The translations under genes and the position numbers were made by a program. Source: Psoroptes ovis (Eukaryota; Arthropoda; Arachnida; Sarcoptiformes; Psoroptidae). From it: a DNA stretch of 64,000 bases. This document shows positions 42,066-54,217 of this stretch, piece after piece. A model generated the notes under the pieces. That model was not told the origin of the DNA, did not search any database, and saw only the letters and a program-made list of their open reading frames with translations. Positions within the stretch are counted from its first letter, which is position 1, and each line of letters begins with the position of its first letter. Location of the stretch: contig PQWQ01000004.1 of the NCBI GenBank assembly GCA_002943765.1, forward strand, positions 4,340,001 to 4,404,000, in the 5' to 3' direction.

Positions 42066-44288
42066 ATGAATAGTGATGAAACTATTGATACTGATTCGAA
42101 TGATGTGAATGATGACAATTTATTTTATCAATTTCAAGAGCAGCAAATATTTTCGAATAAATTAAATACAAAATATTATCATATTGGCTTATCTAATAAT
42201 GATGAAATATTCATATTAAAAGATTCGTGTGTTGATATTTATGATCGAAAAAAAATCGGAGAATGGCAAATAAATTTTGATTCAAATATCAATCAAATCA
42301 CTAATAATAGTATCGACAATCGTGAACCTAAAAAATCAATCACAATCTCACAACAACAAATGAAAATATTACAATACAATTTCATTACGGCATCCAAATC
42401 ATCATTTTTAGTGTTATTGATTGAAAGAAAATATGGATCTTTGCAAATACAAAAAAATTCACGTAAACAAATATTAATATATCCAAATTATTTTGAAAAT
42501 TCGCTAAATAATGAGTTCAATGGTGATGATTTTCGTTTGGCAGGCGAACTACATTCAAATATTAATGACAAATCGATGTTAATCAAATCAAATATTTTAA
42601 TTGAAAATAATGATCAATGTTTCGAAAATATAAACATGATTTCATGCTGTAAAAATAATGGACATCTAGCTATCAATATCCCGATCAATAACAATGAATC
42701 AGTCATTTTAATTTATAGATTAATTATTATTCTAATTAATGGTCATAATTATATCGATTTAATATTTGACAAACAAATAACATTATCATTTCAATCCGAA
42801 TTGATTCGTTTCAATGATAGTTATATGCTGTCAATGTCATGCAAACATTTACAATTATTTTACCTACATGAATATTCTACATCAAAAAATAATATTAATC
42901 ATCAAAAACTGACAAAAAATTGTAAACAAAATGAAATACATTTCAATAATTTATTCAACAATAATGGATCACATTCGATGATGAATGAATCAATGTTGAA
43001 ATTTGTTTGTGAATCTCATATCATGTCAAATGATGAAAAAACGAATGATGGAATCGATTCTCATTATTCTTATTGTTGTACATTGAATTTCGATGATTCT
43101 AAAATTGAATCAAATGCAAAAAACAAAATTCTTAACAAGAATAATGCAATACCATATTCATCATCATCCATCATTGATATTATTAATGATAATAATAATA
43201 ATAATTATAATAATGACAAAGACAATGATAATGACAACAAAATTTGCTATCAAATTGAATTTGAAACCATTAGCGATATTGTTTTAATTTATATTTTATG
43301 GTACAATCATCTAGAAGTCTATGGTATTGATAAGAGAATCGATCCTTTGAAATTATTTTCAATATCGAATTTAATATTATCTGAAAATATTTATATCGAT
43401 TCATTAATACAATGTTTTACGGTTGATGTGAAACAAGATTGTTTATATTTATTAACAAATAATTGTCTCTATATTTACAAAACATTTATACATTGTTTCA
43501 TATTGAATCTTGATTATAAAAATCGATTCATCAGACATGAACATGGAGGCAAACAAATGATGATGTTAATTGGAAAATATCAATTTTTTAATGGAAAATC
43601 AATCATTTGCAATGATAATTATTTACTATTGTCATGTTTATCTGTTGTGCAAAATAACTTATCAACAATGACTATCTACTTATTGAATAAACCGAATTTT
43701 AATCAGTTGATTAATCAATGTAAACAATCGATCATCCAATTTGAACATGTTCCTAATGAAAGTTCAATTAATGATGAAGATATTCTAAAATTATTGGCAA
43801 AAATTTGTCGAAACCCGATAAAATATAATGCAAACATCGAAGAAAAATATAATAAACAATTGATTAATCGATTGATCCGTAAAATGGTTATTATCAATCA
43901 TCAATCGATTATTAAAATGGAATCATTATACAATCGAATATTAATCAAATTATTTCGATTATTCGGATTTGATGCAGACATTCAATCGATTGTCGATGAT
44001 TATTTTGATGAATTTATTATCGATAATTGTAAATCGAATGACCGATCAAAAATTAATGACATCAAAATCTGCCTGAAAAATCTCAATTGTTTTTATTATT
44101 GTCCGGTTGATCAATCAAAATCAAAAATTATGATTCATCAGAATTCAAATTATTATTATTATTTACATTATTATCATTATATTATCGATCTAATTTGTTT
44201 TCATTCGAAATTTGATTCCTCAAACAATTTCGATTATGAAAAATTATTTGATGAAATACAATTTGAAATTTCTGAAAAATTTTTGTAG
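42066..44288 (+). CDS. HPS3-like protein (putative BLOC-2 subunit)
   Basis: A single frame of 740 residues from the first ATG at 42066; the six codons upstream in frame lack an ATG. The order of segments resembles HPS3: an N-terminal beta-propeller-like half with short hydrophobic strands, an ISCCKNNGHLAINI strand (near residues 193-206), SELIRFNDSYMLSMS, a later DIVLIYILWYNHLEVYGID strand, an IQCFTVDVKQ strand, then a TIYLLNKPNFNQLINQCK helix-like segment. HPS3 is part of the BLOC-2 complex that directs cargo to lysosome-related organelles. The protein is shorter than the roughly 1000-residue vertebrate HPS3 and ends about 150 residues after that segment, so the C-terminal region appears reduced or missing. 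Asn/Asp-rich inserts (near residue 370) are present. It is intronless. RPE follows 375 bp downstream on the same strand. Assignment rests on recognised segment order, not on a search. Confidence 0.6.
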   Translation: MNSDETIDTDSNDVNDDNLFYQFQEQQIFSNKLNTKYYHIGLSNNDEIFILKDSCVDIYDRKKIGEWQINFDSNINQITNNSIDNREPKKSITISQQQMKILQYNFITASKSSFLVLLIERKYGSLQIQKNSRKQILIYPNYFENSLNNEFNGDDFRLAGELHSNINDKSMLIKSNILIENNDQCFENINMISCCKNNGHLAINIPINNNESVILIYRLIIILINGHNYIDLIFDKQITLSFQSELIRFNDSYMLSMSCKHLQLFYLHEYSTSKNNINHQKLTKNCKQNEIHFNNLFNNNGSHSMMNESMLKFVCESHIMSNDEKTNDGIDSHYSYCCTLNFDDSKIESNAKNKILNKNNAIPYSSSSIIDIINDNNNNNYNNDKDNDNDNKICYQIEFETISDIVLIYILWYNHLEVYGIDKRIDPLKLFSISNLILSENIYIDSLIQCFTVDVKQDCLYLLTNNCLYIYKTFIHCFILNLDYKNRFIRHEHGGKQMMMLIGKYQFFNGKSIICNDNYLLLSCLSVVQNNLSTMTIYLLNKPNFNQLINQCKQSIIQFEHVPNESSINDEDILKLLAKICRNPIKYNANIEEKYNKQLINRLIRKMVIINHQSIIKMESLYNRILIKLFRLFGFDADIQSIVDDYFDEFIIDNCKSNDRSKINDIKICLKNLNCFYYCPVDQSKSKIMIHQNSNYYYYLHYYHYIIDLICFHSKFDSSNNFDYEKLFDEIQFEISEKFL

Positions 44289-44663
44289 AAAAAAATTTTT
44301 TGAAATAAAACATTTTCATTGCTATCTATTGGCGTGAAAAATTATTATTTTTTTCAAAAATTTTTTTCAGCGAAAGATCATTCGATTTTTGAATTTTTTC
44401 GACTGTATAGATTGCCCTTGAAATATTGCTGATGTTCAATAGTAATTTGAAAGAGCAGATAAAAAATAGGGGAAATCGATATGATCATATTGAATAGAAA
44501 AGCATGAATAAATGAATGATTAAAGTTGAAAAATAAATAAATGGTAGTAAACCAGTTTTTAATTTGTAAAAAAAAAATCAGTTCATTTTCCAATTTGTAT
44601 GAACATTTATTTTGAAAGCTGAACAATTGTTATTTGTCATAAAAATAAAGAGAAAACAAAACA
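44289..44663. other. Short spacer before RPE
   Basis: About 375 bp of AT-rich DNA between two plus-strand genes; it must hold the 3' end of the HPS3-like gene and the RPE promoter. No motif stands out. Confidence 0.4.
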
Positions 44664-45447
44664 ATGACAAGTGAATTGAAAAAATGCTGCGGACAATCTT
44701 CGATTGGGGCATCAATTTTAAATTGTAATTTTATACGTATACGCGAAGAATTACAAGAATTAATCAATGCAGGAGTCGATTTTGTTCATTTGGATGTCAT
44801 GGATGGAAATTTTGTCGATGACATTACATTTGGACCATCATTTGTGATGAATTTAATACAAGAATTTCCGTAAGTGTTTAAAGAATTTATTTTTCTAGAA
44901 ATTGATTCTAACTTAATTATCAATGAATAGTTCTGTGAAATTTGAAGTACATATGATGGTCGAACATCCTATGAAATTTATTAAATCGATGGCCAAAGCA
45001 GGTGTTGAACGTTACATATTTCATTATGAAGTGACAAAAAATTATGATGAAAAATATTCATACAGCGTCATTGATATTATTGATGCAATACGCAAATCAA
45101 ACATGGAAGTTGCATTAGCGATAAACCCAAAAACATTGGTACATGTAGTTGTACCTTATCTAACATTAATCGATTGTGTACTTATTATGACTGTGCAGCC
45201 TGGGCTTGGTGGGCAAAAATTTATGTCCGATATGCTTGATAAAGTTAAATATTTATATGAATTAATCAAAAATCCATCTAATCAATTTATGTTCGATATT
45301 GAATTGGATGGAGGTTGTTCACCGATGAACACTGATATTTGCGGTGAAGCTGGCGCTAATCGTATTGTATGCGGTTCAGCATTATTACGCTCGACGAAAA
45401 AATCAGAAGACATCATTAAAATGCGCAATGATATTATCAATCATTAA
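44664..45447 (+). CDS. RPE: Ribulose-phosphate 3-epimerase
   Basis: Two exons, 44664..44869 and 44931..45447, joined over a 61-bp intron with GTAAGT donor and phase 2; product 240 residues. The enzyme interconverts ribulose 5-phosphate and xylulose 5-phosphate in the non-oxidative pentose phosphate pathway, in the cytosol. The TIM-barrel motifs are all present: GASILNCNF near the start, HLDVMDGNFV (metal-binding His and catalytic Asp), EVHMMVEHP (metal-binding His), MTVQPGLGGQKF, an LDGG loop with the second catalytic Asp replaced in context by ELDGGCS, and NRIVCGSALLRS for phosphate binding. Length is normal for the family. A polyadenylation-type AATAAA lies at 45470-45475, 23 bp after the stop. 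Confidence 0.97.
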
Positions 45448-46159
45448 TGATTTTAATTTATTTATTAAAAATAAAATTTTAAATTTAGGCGACAAAATAT
45501 TTATCAAATTTCTCGGAAAATTTACCCAAAACATTAATTAAAATTGAATGAAATAAAATTTAAATTTATTATTGAATCAAATATAGAAATATCCCGTAAA
45601 ACATGTGAAACATTTTAGAAACTTTATGGTAAAATTTACAATGAGCTTATATTAGCAGAGATAGAGACATGCATGCATTTGCGTAAATGCGTGGAAATAC
45701 ATTGAAATGAATGTACAAACAGCGCAAGCAACTCAGAAAAAATGTGGCAAATCAACGAATGAACGGAGGACGTTTGTTGTATATGCTGTTTTTTTCATTC
45801 AATCGATTACAATTTTACTAATTGAAATAATCATAATCACAATTTTGAATTGTTTTATTTTCAAATTTCAACCATTTTTCTGTGTGCTAATAACAAATCA
45901 TCAGACCATATTTAATTGAATTTATTTCAATTCAAATGTTTGTGTGGATATTATAAGAAAATTATCAAATTATTGAACACATTATCTTCTTACATTCATT
46001 ATTCGAAATCGACATTCTCAAACATTAAAACACATTTGTTATTTAGTTGATAATCACCAACAAGAGTCAATTTGATAAGCTCAAAATATTTTACAATTTT
46101 CTATCGAATAACAAATTGATATAAAAGCCAAAATATAAATTTTGATTAAATAAGAGAAG
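45448..46159. other. Spacer between RPE and AK2
   Basis: About 700 bp. It contains the RPE AATAAA signal at 45470, an ATG-initiated frame of 70 codons at 45707-45919 (basic then hydrophobic, not supported as a gene) and presumably the AK2 promoter. Confidence 0.45.
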
Positions 46160-47123
46160 ATGGCTGCAGAAACAAGTGAACCAGTATTAAGATCAAAGGA
46201 AAATTCAAATATGAATGATAATAGTAACAATAATCAAACTGGTAAGAGACTTTTTGCTGGCTTACACTCATATGAAACACAATCAACTGAATCGAATAAC
46301 AAAAACACAATGAAAAAATTGAATACAATATTTCTTGGTCCACCTGGTGCCGGCAAAGGTACACAAGCTCAAATGGTTAAAAAGCATTATGGAATTTGTC
46401 AATTAGCCACTGGTGATATGTTACGTGCCGAAATTGCATCCGGTAGTGAACTTGGTCAAAAAGTAAAAACAATTATTAGTGAAGGTAAATTAGTTGATGA
46501 TCAATTAGTTATCAAATTAATTGAATCAAATATCGATTCGCCTGCATGCATTAATGGTTTTCTATTGGACGGTTTCCCACGAACGATTGAACAGGCTAAA
46601 AAGGTAAAATTTTTAAATTTAAATTATGATCAATCAGATAATATTTTTTTAAAATTTTTATTCAATATTTAGCTGGATGAATTACTTGAAAAACGTAATG
46701 ATCAATTAAACTCTGTTATCGAATTTTGCATAGATGATTCACTATTAATCAAACGTATAACTGGTCGTTTATTGCATGAAAAAAGTGGACGTACATATCA
46801 TGAAGTATTCAATCCACCTAAAGTACCTATGAAAGATGATGTATGTTTGTTTAAATTTCCAGTGAATTTACAATTAATTTCCATTTTTTTATTGCATTCA
46901 CACACAGATAACGGGTGAACCATTGAAAAAACGTTCAGATGATAATGAAAAATCCTTGAAAACACGTTTGGAAGCATATCATCAACAAACAAAACCATTG
47001 GTTCAATTTTATGAGGAAAAAAATATATTAACAACTATTGATGCATCGAAGAAAACTGACCAAGTGTTTGCAAATATACGAACAATATTTGATGCTATTT
47101 ATAAAAAATTTGGTAATAATTGA
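46160..47123 (+). CDS. AK2: Adenylate kinase 2
   Basis: Exons 46160..46603, 46673..46840 and 46908..47123, all phase 0, encode 275 residues; introns are 69 and 67 bp. The enzyme converts ATP + AMP to 2 ADP; AK2 acts in the mitochondrial intermembrane space. The P-loop GPPGAGKGTQ is at residues 60-69, followed by the AMP-binding stretch LATGDMLRAEI, GFLLDGFPRT and the long-form LID (GRLLHEKSGRTYH, FNPPK, GEPLKKRSDDN), which separates AK2 from the short cytosolic AK1 type. The LID lacks the four zinc cysteines of some bacterial enzymes. A low-complexity N-terminal extension of about 50 residues precedes the core; an in-frame ATG (Met51) directly before the core could give a shorter form. An AATAAA lies at 47193-47198. 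Confidence 0.97.
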
Positions 47124-47836
47124 ATATTTCTTATGGCAAAACATATGGCTTATTTGCAATCTCCAATGAACATAACATGACAACTTAAATTAAATAAATT
47201 CAATGTTTGTCAAGATTATGCTGAATGATTGAGGAAAATCTCGTTTATTTTATTCAAAAAATGTTGAGATAAACAATGAATTTATTATTTTTATTGAAAA
47301 TCAAAAATAATCAAAAAATAAAACGCCAAAGTTGTTTATAATGTTTGAATATTTTTTTAATTTTATTCTGAAATTAATTAAAATGGAAAGTTTTGATTAT
47401 CAAATTCGCCAAGTGATTAATGTGAGATGCATTGAAAAAAATAATTCAAATGAATATGTGTTACTATGCCTTTTTTAAAAAAAAATAATTGCCAATTCAC
47501 ACTACATATGTGTATTTGGTTTAAGTGTGCAACAATACATTATTTTTATTCATTTATTCATTTGTGTGTATTAGCAATATTGGTTATGCATTCTGCTGAT
47601 ATATGTTATGCACAAATTGCAATATGCAAAAGCAATATATACATGCAATCACACCTCTACCACTTGTTGTTTTTGTCATGATTGATATTTGTTTGGAAAA
47701 ATATTTCTTTTTGGCATTAATTTAAATTGTCAATCATGAACATTTCGATTTGTGAATTGGCAATGTTCGAATTTGATTTTTAATCAATAATCAATTTTTA
47801 AAAATAATAAAAATAATTGAATTATTATATTTTGTA
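47124..47836. other. Spacer between AK2 and TAX1BP3
   Basis: About 710 bp with the AK2 AATAAA near 47193 and the presumed TAX1BP3 promoter. A 71-codon frame at 47466-47681 is not supported as a gene. Confidence 0.45.
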
Positions 47837-48316
47837 ATGGCGTTTGAACATCAACCAGGCGCACCAATCGAGTGTTTATCGGTATGTATTGATCATAATA
47901 AGATGGTTGGTATTAATATTTTTTCTTGAAATATTTTCGATACGTAGCTCATGATTTGTTTGGAAAAAGATGAAGTTTATAATCCAGAAACCAAACAGAG
48001 TTTTTATTATTCGGGTTTCTCGATTGGCGGCGGTATCGATCAAGATTATCGTTTATCACCGCATAATTTTCCCGATCATGGTATTTACGTAACAAAGGTC
48101 AACTATGAAGCGCCAGCATATCGTGCCGGCTTACAATTTGGTGATAAAATACTTGGCTGTAATGGTATGGATTTTACAATGTGCACACATAAACAAGCAG
48201 TGAATTTTATGCATACACGTAAAGTTTTGAATTTATTAGTTGCACGACGTGGTGTTACATCACCTAATCCATCATCAACATCATCATCATCAGCCACTAC
48301 AGACACCAATCATTAA
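47837..48316 (+). CDS. TAX1BP3: TAX1BP3 / TIP-1, single-PDZ protein
   Basis: Two exons, 47837..47881 and 47948..48316, phase 0, 66-bp intron; product 137 residues. TIP-1 proteins consist almost only of one PDZ domain and act as scaffold antagonists that bind C-terminal ligands, including beta-catenin and Kir channels in vertebrates. The carboxylate-binding loop appears as SGFSIGGGIDQD (residues 37-48); later strands read HGIYVTKV, AGLQFGDKILGCNG and THKQAVNFM, the last giving the ligand-binding helix. The N-terminus MAFEHQPGAPIE matches the family's short leader. A Ser/Thr tail of about 20 residues follows the domain. Size is close to the 124-residue human protein. Confidence 0.95.
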
Positions 48317-49575
48317 ATCATTGTTATTTTTGTGACCAGTCTTTCAACTCCCGCTATGAATTTGTAATTTGAATCGGTAAAAAAAGATTTATTCGGACCA
48401 AAAATTTGCACTGAGATATACTACAAAATAGAATTTGTTTGTATATTTGACTGTATACATCGAAAGAAATTCCAATAATTAAATATCAGTACGAAATTCA
48501 ATTAAATTTCCATTGTTTGAATAATTAAACGATATTCTATGATCAATAATCCATTTTTCGCTGATAAATTCAATGAAAAAACACGTGTTAATATCAACCA
48601 AACAAACTCATATTTTTTAAATCAAAAATCATTTAAAGTATAATGATTATATTCAGATGGAACGACCTCGTAACATATACAAATCTTGCTCAATGGATTG
48701 CGGCAGTCGTATTAAATTATAATGAAAAATATGGACCAACTATATATGTAACCCAAATTTAAAAACAATTTATATTATTTTTTTACTGCATATTCTCAAT
48801 TCATAAAAGCCATAAATTTGCTTGAAACTTTATCCAAAATTTTTCCAAAAAAAAGATATAGCAAAGATGTGTGAGTATTTGAAGATTTATATTCGTTCAT
48901 TTATTTATTTATTCATTCATTTATCGATTTATGGGTTTGGGTGAAGCAATATAATAATACGTCTTCAACTTGCATATATATTTTTGTGCATCAACATACT
49001 AACTTGTGAAACTAACATACACTCACATACATGTAAAAACTATGTACCAATGTTTATTTATAAAATTATTTTAAAAAACTATTTTAAGTGATCCAAAATA
49101 ATAAATTTTCTGGCATCAGATTTTTTTCCTTTTGCATCATTGAATACAATGTTAACAGCAATGAATATTGAAATTTAAGTTCACAAATCTTTAATATGTG
49201 TTAATTTTCAATGAATGATTTTTCAAAAAAAAAAAAAAAAAAATTCAAAAATATAATCTAAAAGAAAATATCAAACGTTTTCAATAAACTTTCATAATAT
49301 TGCCCAGCTTGTATGTGAATGATAATTGATTAATCAAAATAAATAATTATTAATGTTGCTGCAATCATCAAACAACTTAGCAATGGCAGCAATAAACATA
49401 CAATAGACTTTGATATACATTGAAATACAATTCGATTATTTTTGACATTTGAATCATCTCAAAAAAAAAAAAATGATTTGTTGATTTGATCAAGAAGAAA
49501 GTGAGAGAGCATTAAAAATAAAAAATTGACTTTAAAATTAAATGATTTGATTGTTAAATAATAAATATTTAACAA
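48317..49575. other. Spacer between TAX1BP3 and copine
   Basis: About 1.26 kb of AT-rich DNA with a 19-A run at 49225-49243. It presumably carries the copine promoter. No gene seen. Confidence 0.5.
49225..49243. repeat. Poly-A tract
   Basis: About 19 consecutive A, 330 bp upstream of the copine start. Confidence 0.7.
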
Positions 49576-51594
49576 ATGTCACAAATGAATCAGCAACAAC
49601 AGCAACCGCCAAATAGACAAATGAATAATGTTGCTGGTGTTGTTGGTGGTGGTATTAATTCTAATGCATCAGGCGTTGGTGTAAATAATATGGGTGGACG
49701 TGCAATAATGCCAACAAGTCAAATAGAAATGACAATATCATGTCGTTCATTAATGAATCGTGATATATTATCGAAATCCGATCCATTTTGTTTGGTTCTA
49801 ATGAAAGATTCATGGCAAGAAAAATTTTATGAATTAGGACGTACAGAAACGATACAGGATTCATTGAATCCAGAATGGGTGAAAAAATTTATAATTGATT
49901 ATAATTTTGAAACATTACAAAAAATACGTTTCGAAATATGGGATCAAGATCCAGATGACAAAGAATTTCTCGGCTATCACGAAACAACATTAGCTGAAAT
50001 CGTATCGTACGCTTCCAGACAATACATACGACAATTATCAGGTATGCCTGATAAGAATTGTGGCACAATTATTATTGTCACCGAAGAATTATCAAGTTGC
50101 AAACAAATCGTTCAAATGCATTTTGCAGCCGAAAATCTACCTCGTTTTATTTGCGGTTTATTTCGGCCTGATCCATTCTTAGTAATATCTCGTTCTAATG
50201 AAGATGGTACTTTTTCGGTTGTAATCAAATCAGAACCAGTACGATCAACCAAATCACCATCATGGCTGCCAATAACAATGCGCGTTCGCACTTTGTGTAA
50301 TGGTGATTATGATCGAACAATCAAAATCGATTGCTATGATTCAAGATCTAATGGTAAACATGTACTGATTGGCAGTTGTCATACTTCACTGAGAGAATTA
50401 TGCACGACCCCATCATCACCAACAATACCTACAACCGCCATTCAAAATGTTTATGTTTCATTATCATCAAATAAACATTTTCAGTTGCGATTACCATCCA
50501 GAAAAATGAGCAATCATTCAAATTCTTCGCCATTCGCAAACAATGCAATCAAATCAAACCGGTGTAATAATCAAAATGAATTTTCAAATATTGCCACCGG
50601 TACCGAAATGACAAGCAAACGAAAACAAACAGTCATACCTGCAAATGAAAACAGTGATAATAAGCAGTCTGATCATTATGGTCAATTGATATTGAAAGAA
50701 ATAACAGTAACTGAAGAAATAACATTCATTGATTATATCAAATCTGGCACACAAATGCATTTTGCCGTCGCCATCGATTTTACTGCATCGAATGGTCCAC
50801 CAAGAGATCCACATTCGTTGCATTTCTTGGACATTTTTGGTGGTAAACCAAATCCATATGAGATCGCATTGACAGCAGTAGGCGAAATAATTCAACAATA
50901 TGATTCAGCCGGCATGTTTCCTGCGTTTGGCTTTGGTGCTCGAATACCTCCGAGCGGTGAAGTATCTCATCAATTTGCATTGAATGGTAATCCATCGCAT
51001 CCATATTGTTCGAGTATATCAGAAATATTAACACATTATCGTAATTGTTTGGCAAATGTAACATTATATGGGCCAACAAATTTTTCATCAGTCATTCACA
51101 ATACAGCTCAAATAGCGACCAAATTTCAAGATGGAAAACATTATTTTCTATTATTAATCATTACTGATGGTATCATATCTGACATACATCAAACAAAAAA
51201 TGCAATCATTGATGCATCAAAATTACCCATCTCAATCATAATTGTAGGTGTAGGCAATGCTGATTTTGCTGCCATGGATGAATTGGATTCAGATGATATT
51301 AGATTATCCAATAATGGTCGATATGCTGAACGTGATATTGTTCAATTTGTTCCATTAAATAAATTTATTTCCAAATCTGGTCCATATATTCGTTCACAAG
51401 CAGATTTGGCATGTGAAGTATTGGCCGAAATACCTGATCAAATGACTGGTAAATTGATTTTCGATTCCATTTATTTTTAATTGAATAATTTTTTTCAATA
51501 TGTCCTCGCAGGTTATATGAAATCTAAAGGATTCATACCGAATATGAACGCAGCAACAGCTGATCTTCAAAAAATAAATGAGCAAAATCAATAA
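49576..51594 (+). CDS. Copine
   Basis: A long first exon 49576..51448 and a short last exon 51512..51594 (63-bp intron, phase 1) encode 651 residues. Copines are calcium-dependent phospholipid-binding proteins that move to membranes and recruit partners. After a Gln/Asn/Gly-rich head of about 50 residues come two C2 domains: C2A with SKSDPFCLVLM and WDQDPDDKEFLG, which keep the calcium-binding aspartates, and C2B with GLFRPDPFLVIS and IDCYDSRSNGKH. A Ser/Asn linker leads to the von Willebrand A-type copine domain with a MIDAS-like DFTAS (in AIDFTASNG), the typical LHFLD and PNPYEIAL stretches, FGFGARIPP, and LLIITDG. The family-typical vWA start (FIDYIKSGTQMHFAVAIDFTASNG) is clear. The last AATAAA overlaps the stop. 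GDAP2 lies tail-to-tail 566 bp away. Confidence 0.96.
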
Positions 51595-52160
51595 AATTTT
51601 TTACATTGGATTCAACATTAAATCTCAATTGTTTCGACCAATTTAATTTATTCATTTCAATTTTTGGACTAATCAACCATACATTTCATTTCAAAGATTC
51701 ATCAAAAACTTTTTAATTCAAAAGAAATTCATTTAATAATTTCATTCATTTATTTATTATTTATTAATTGTGCATAATTTTTCATCAATTCTTTAATATT
51801 TCAAGTCAAAAAATCTTAAATTATTTGAAAAAATGAACAAATATTTATTATGACAATGATCAAAAAAAAAATTGAAAAAAATAAATAAATAAATCAAAGT
51901 ATTATTTCAAAATTGAATCATTATGTTTATTTCAGCAAATTTCAGGGTTTTTCCCACAATCAATTCAAAAATTGAGAATTCATTATCATAACAGATATCA
52001 ATCAATCAATCATCGATTTACAAATATCAATTTTATTGATAAACTGTGAAAATTTCTGGTTTTTCATCATTGTTTGATATATGAATATAAATTTAAAAAT
52101 AAATTTCCAAGAAACTGTTTTTTCAACTGATGACAGATTGAATGTCTTTATTTTGACAAT
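51595..52160. other. Convergent spacer between copine and GDAP2
   Basis: 566 bp between two genes that end towards each other. No open frame with family character. Both flanking stop codons carry an overlapping AATAAA. Confidence 0.5.
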
Positions 52161-54217
52161 TTATTTGTCATACATTTTCGGTAAATTTTTCAAATGTTCA
52201 TCCGATATGATTGTATGTAATTGTTGTATATTATTAATGAATTGGAATTTAGTTTTCAAATATTTAAATTGAAAAGTCTTCAACCACCAAACATATAAAC
52301 GATTAAATATTGTTGGATTTATGATGTAAATTGCTTTCAATAATGATTTATGTTGATACGATATGTATTCATTCAAACGTGATAATAATTGTGATAATTT
52401 TGGTGCTTGTTCGTTTGATTCGTCATTATTTATATCGAATGTATGTTCAATAACATTAGCATGAAAATAAAAAATTGAATATTTTCGACCATTTCGACAT
52501 ATTTTGTCTAATGTTTTTATAAAAAATATAACTATTTGATCCAAATATTTTCCATTCATTTCATTTTGAAATAATTTCATTAGATCATGACCATCTATGA
52601 TTAATATTGATTCATTATCATCATGATTATGATCATTTGTACTGGATATGTAGATACATTTCGCCAACATTTCACGCATAGATTCACAAAGTTCTTTGTC
52701 CTGTTTACGAATTTTTCTTGATAATCTTTCAAATTTTAATTGTCTTTGATGTTCAAATAACATCAATTGATCATTCAAATCATATTCATCGAAATGATGT
52801 AAATTTTGTTGATTATTGCCTTCTGTTGCTGCTGCTGTTGACTGATTATATTTTCGATGATTATTTTTTCTGTAAAATTTACTTGAAAATGATGGTGATG
52901 AAGGTGAACTCATATTTTCCATTGAACTCATCGAACTGTACTGTTGTTGTTCAGTGTAACGATTAGAAATATATAAATTTGTATTAGAATCGAGATTTGT
53001 ATTAGTCGCATTAAATAATGATGATACAAATGATTTTGAATGCTTGATTGGCGATCGCCCAATGTCAAATTCTTCTTGATATTTCAATTCAATCAAACGT
53101 TCACGGCATTCATCGATATTCATTTCACTTTTTCCATAAATTGATTGATCGTTATTGTCATTATTATCAATGATGCCATCATTCGAATAGCTAGAAGAAT
53201 ATGAATGCGCCAAACAGCAATTGCAATCATCACCACTGTCATCGAAATCTAAGCCAGAATCTGTTTTATAATCGAAATAAAACAAAGATTTGATTGGATT
53301 CTCTTTGATGCGTATGGCTCGTTCAGGTATGATTGGTTCACCCATAGGTCCACCATTATTGGCTGGTAATCTCTCTATTTGTAATTGCTCTTCATTTAGA
53401 TTACGTGGAAAATATAATTTCAATATTGAACGATATAAATCGAATTCATCTTTATCTTCAATGCAAATCACTATTGTATCGAATGAATCTGTATATGATT
53501 CTAAAAATCTACGTATTACACGTAAGCCTAGATGAATTCCATCGATTTGTGGATAATTATGCTCTTTCAGTGCTAAATTATTGATAGCCAATGTACGAAT
53601 GTTATAATGTTTTGCCGCTTGTAATACATGTGAATAACAATTGAACAATGATGTTTCACTTGCTGTATGATATTTACATTTATAATGCGGTATCGCTGTG
53701 TGTATTATGTAATAAGCATCCAATGAATATCTATTTTACGTTATTTTGATACGGAAAAAATAAATTCAATGAATTCATGTGAAAAAATTTATATAACATA
53801 CCCTTTAGTTATTTTGATTGAACCGATTGGGCAATATTTGATTTTATTGAATAAAGTCTTTCGTAATTCCTGTCCAGCATATTCGTATAATGCATTTGTA
53901 AATGGATTTGAATTACGTTCAAAATATTGATTAGTTGGATGTACGATTGCATCTACATTCAATTTCAGTATAGATTCAATACAACCATTCCATAAAATTA
54001 TTTTCGAATTAATATTTTGGTCACATTTAAATAATATTTTCGAGCGATCTAATGATGGATTAATATCAATAGAAACACCATTATCAAGATCTTCTTCGAC
54101 CAAATCTTCGGACCATGACTGCATCGCATTCCATCGTGATTGACAGTCACAATGACAATCGCCAATAGTCAATGATTTAGTTGTTGTTACGAAATCAAAA
54201 TCAATAGATTGTGACAT
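52161..54217 (-). CDS. GDAP2: GDAP2, macro domain plus CRAL-TRIO protein
   Basis: Two exons, 53802..54217 and 52161..53730 (71-bp intron, phase 2), give 661 residues. The N-terminal third is a macro domain: KIILWNGCIESILKLNVDAIVHPTN, LRKTLFNK, CPIGSIKITKG, AYYIIHTAIPHYK, TASETSLFNCYSHVL and GLRVIRRFLE follow the GDAP2 order. A linker with YFPRNLNEEQ and GEPIIPERAIRI, hallmarks of GDAP2, precedes an expanded Ser/Asn/Asp-rich region. The C-terminal part is a CRAL-TRIO-type lipid-binding domain (LIIDGHDLM, IFYFHANV, LKAIYIINPT, WWLKTFQF). GDAP2 is linked to stress response and neurodegeneration; its ligand is not established. The protein is about 160 residues longer than the human one, from low-complexity inserts. 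Confidence 0.95.

Noticed and set aside
45707..45919. 70-codon ATG frame between RPE and AK2
   Set aside because: Basic then hydrophobic, no family features; most likely part of the AK2 upstream region.
46604..46672. Read-through of AK2 exon 1
   Set aside because: This is intron 1: splicing restores the conserved AK2 sequence.
47466..47681. 71-codon ATG frame between AK2 and TAX1BP3
   Set aside because: Low-complexity and unsupported; no motif.
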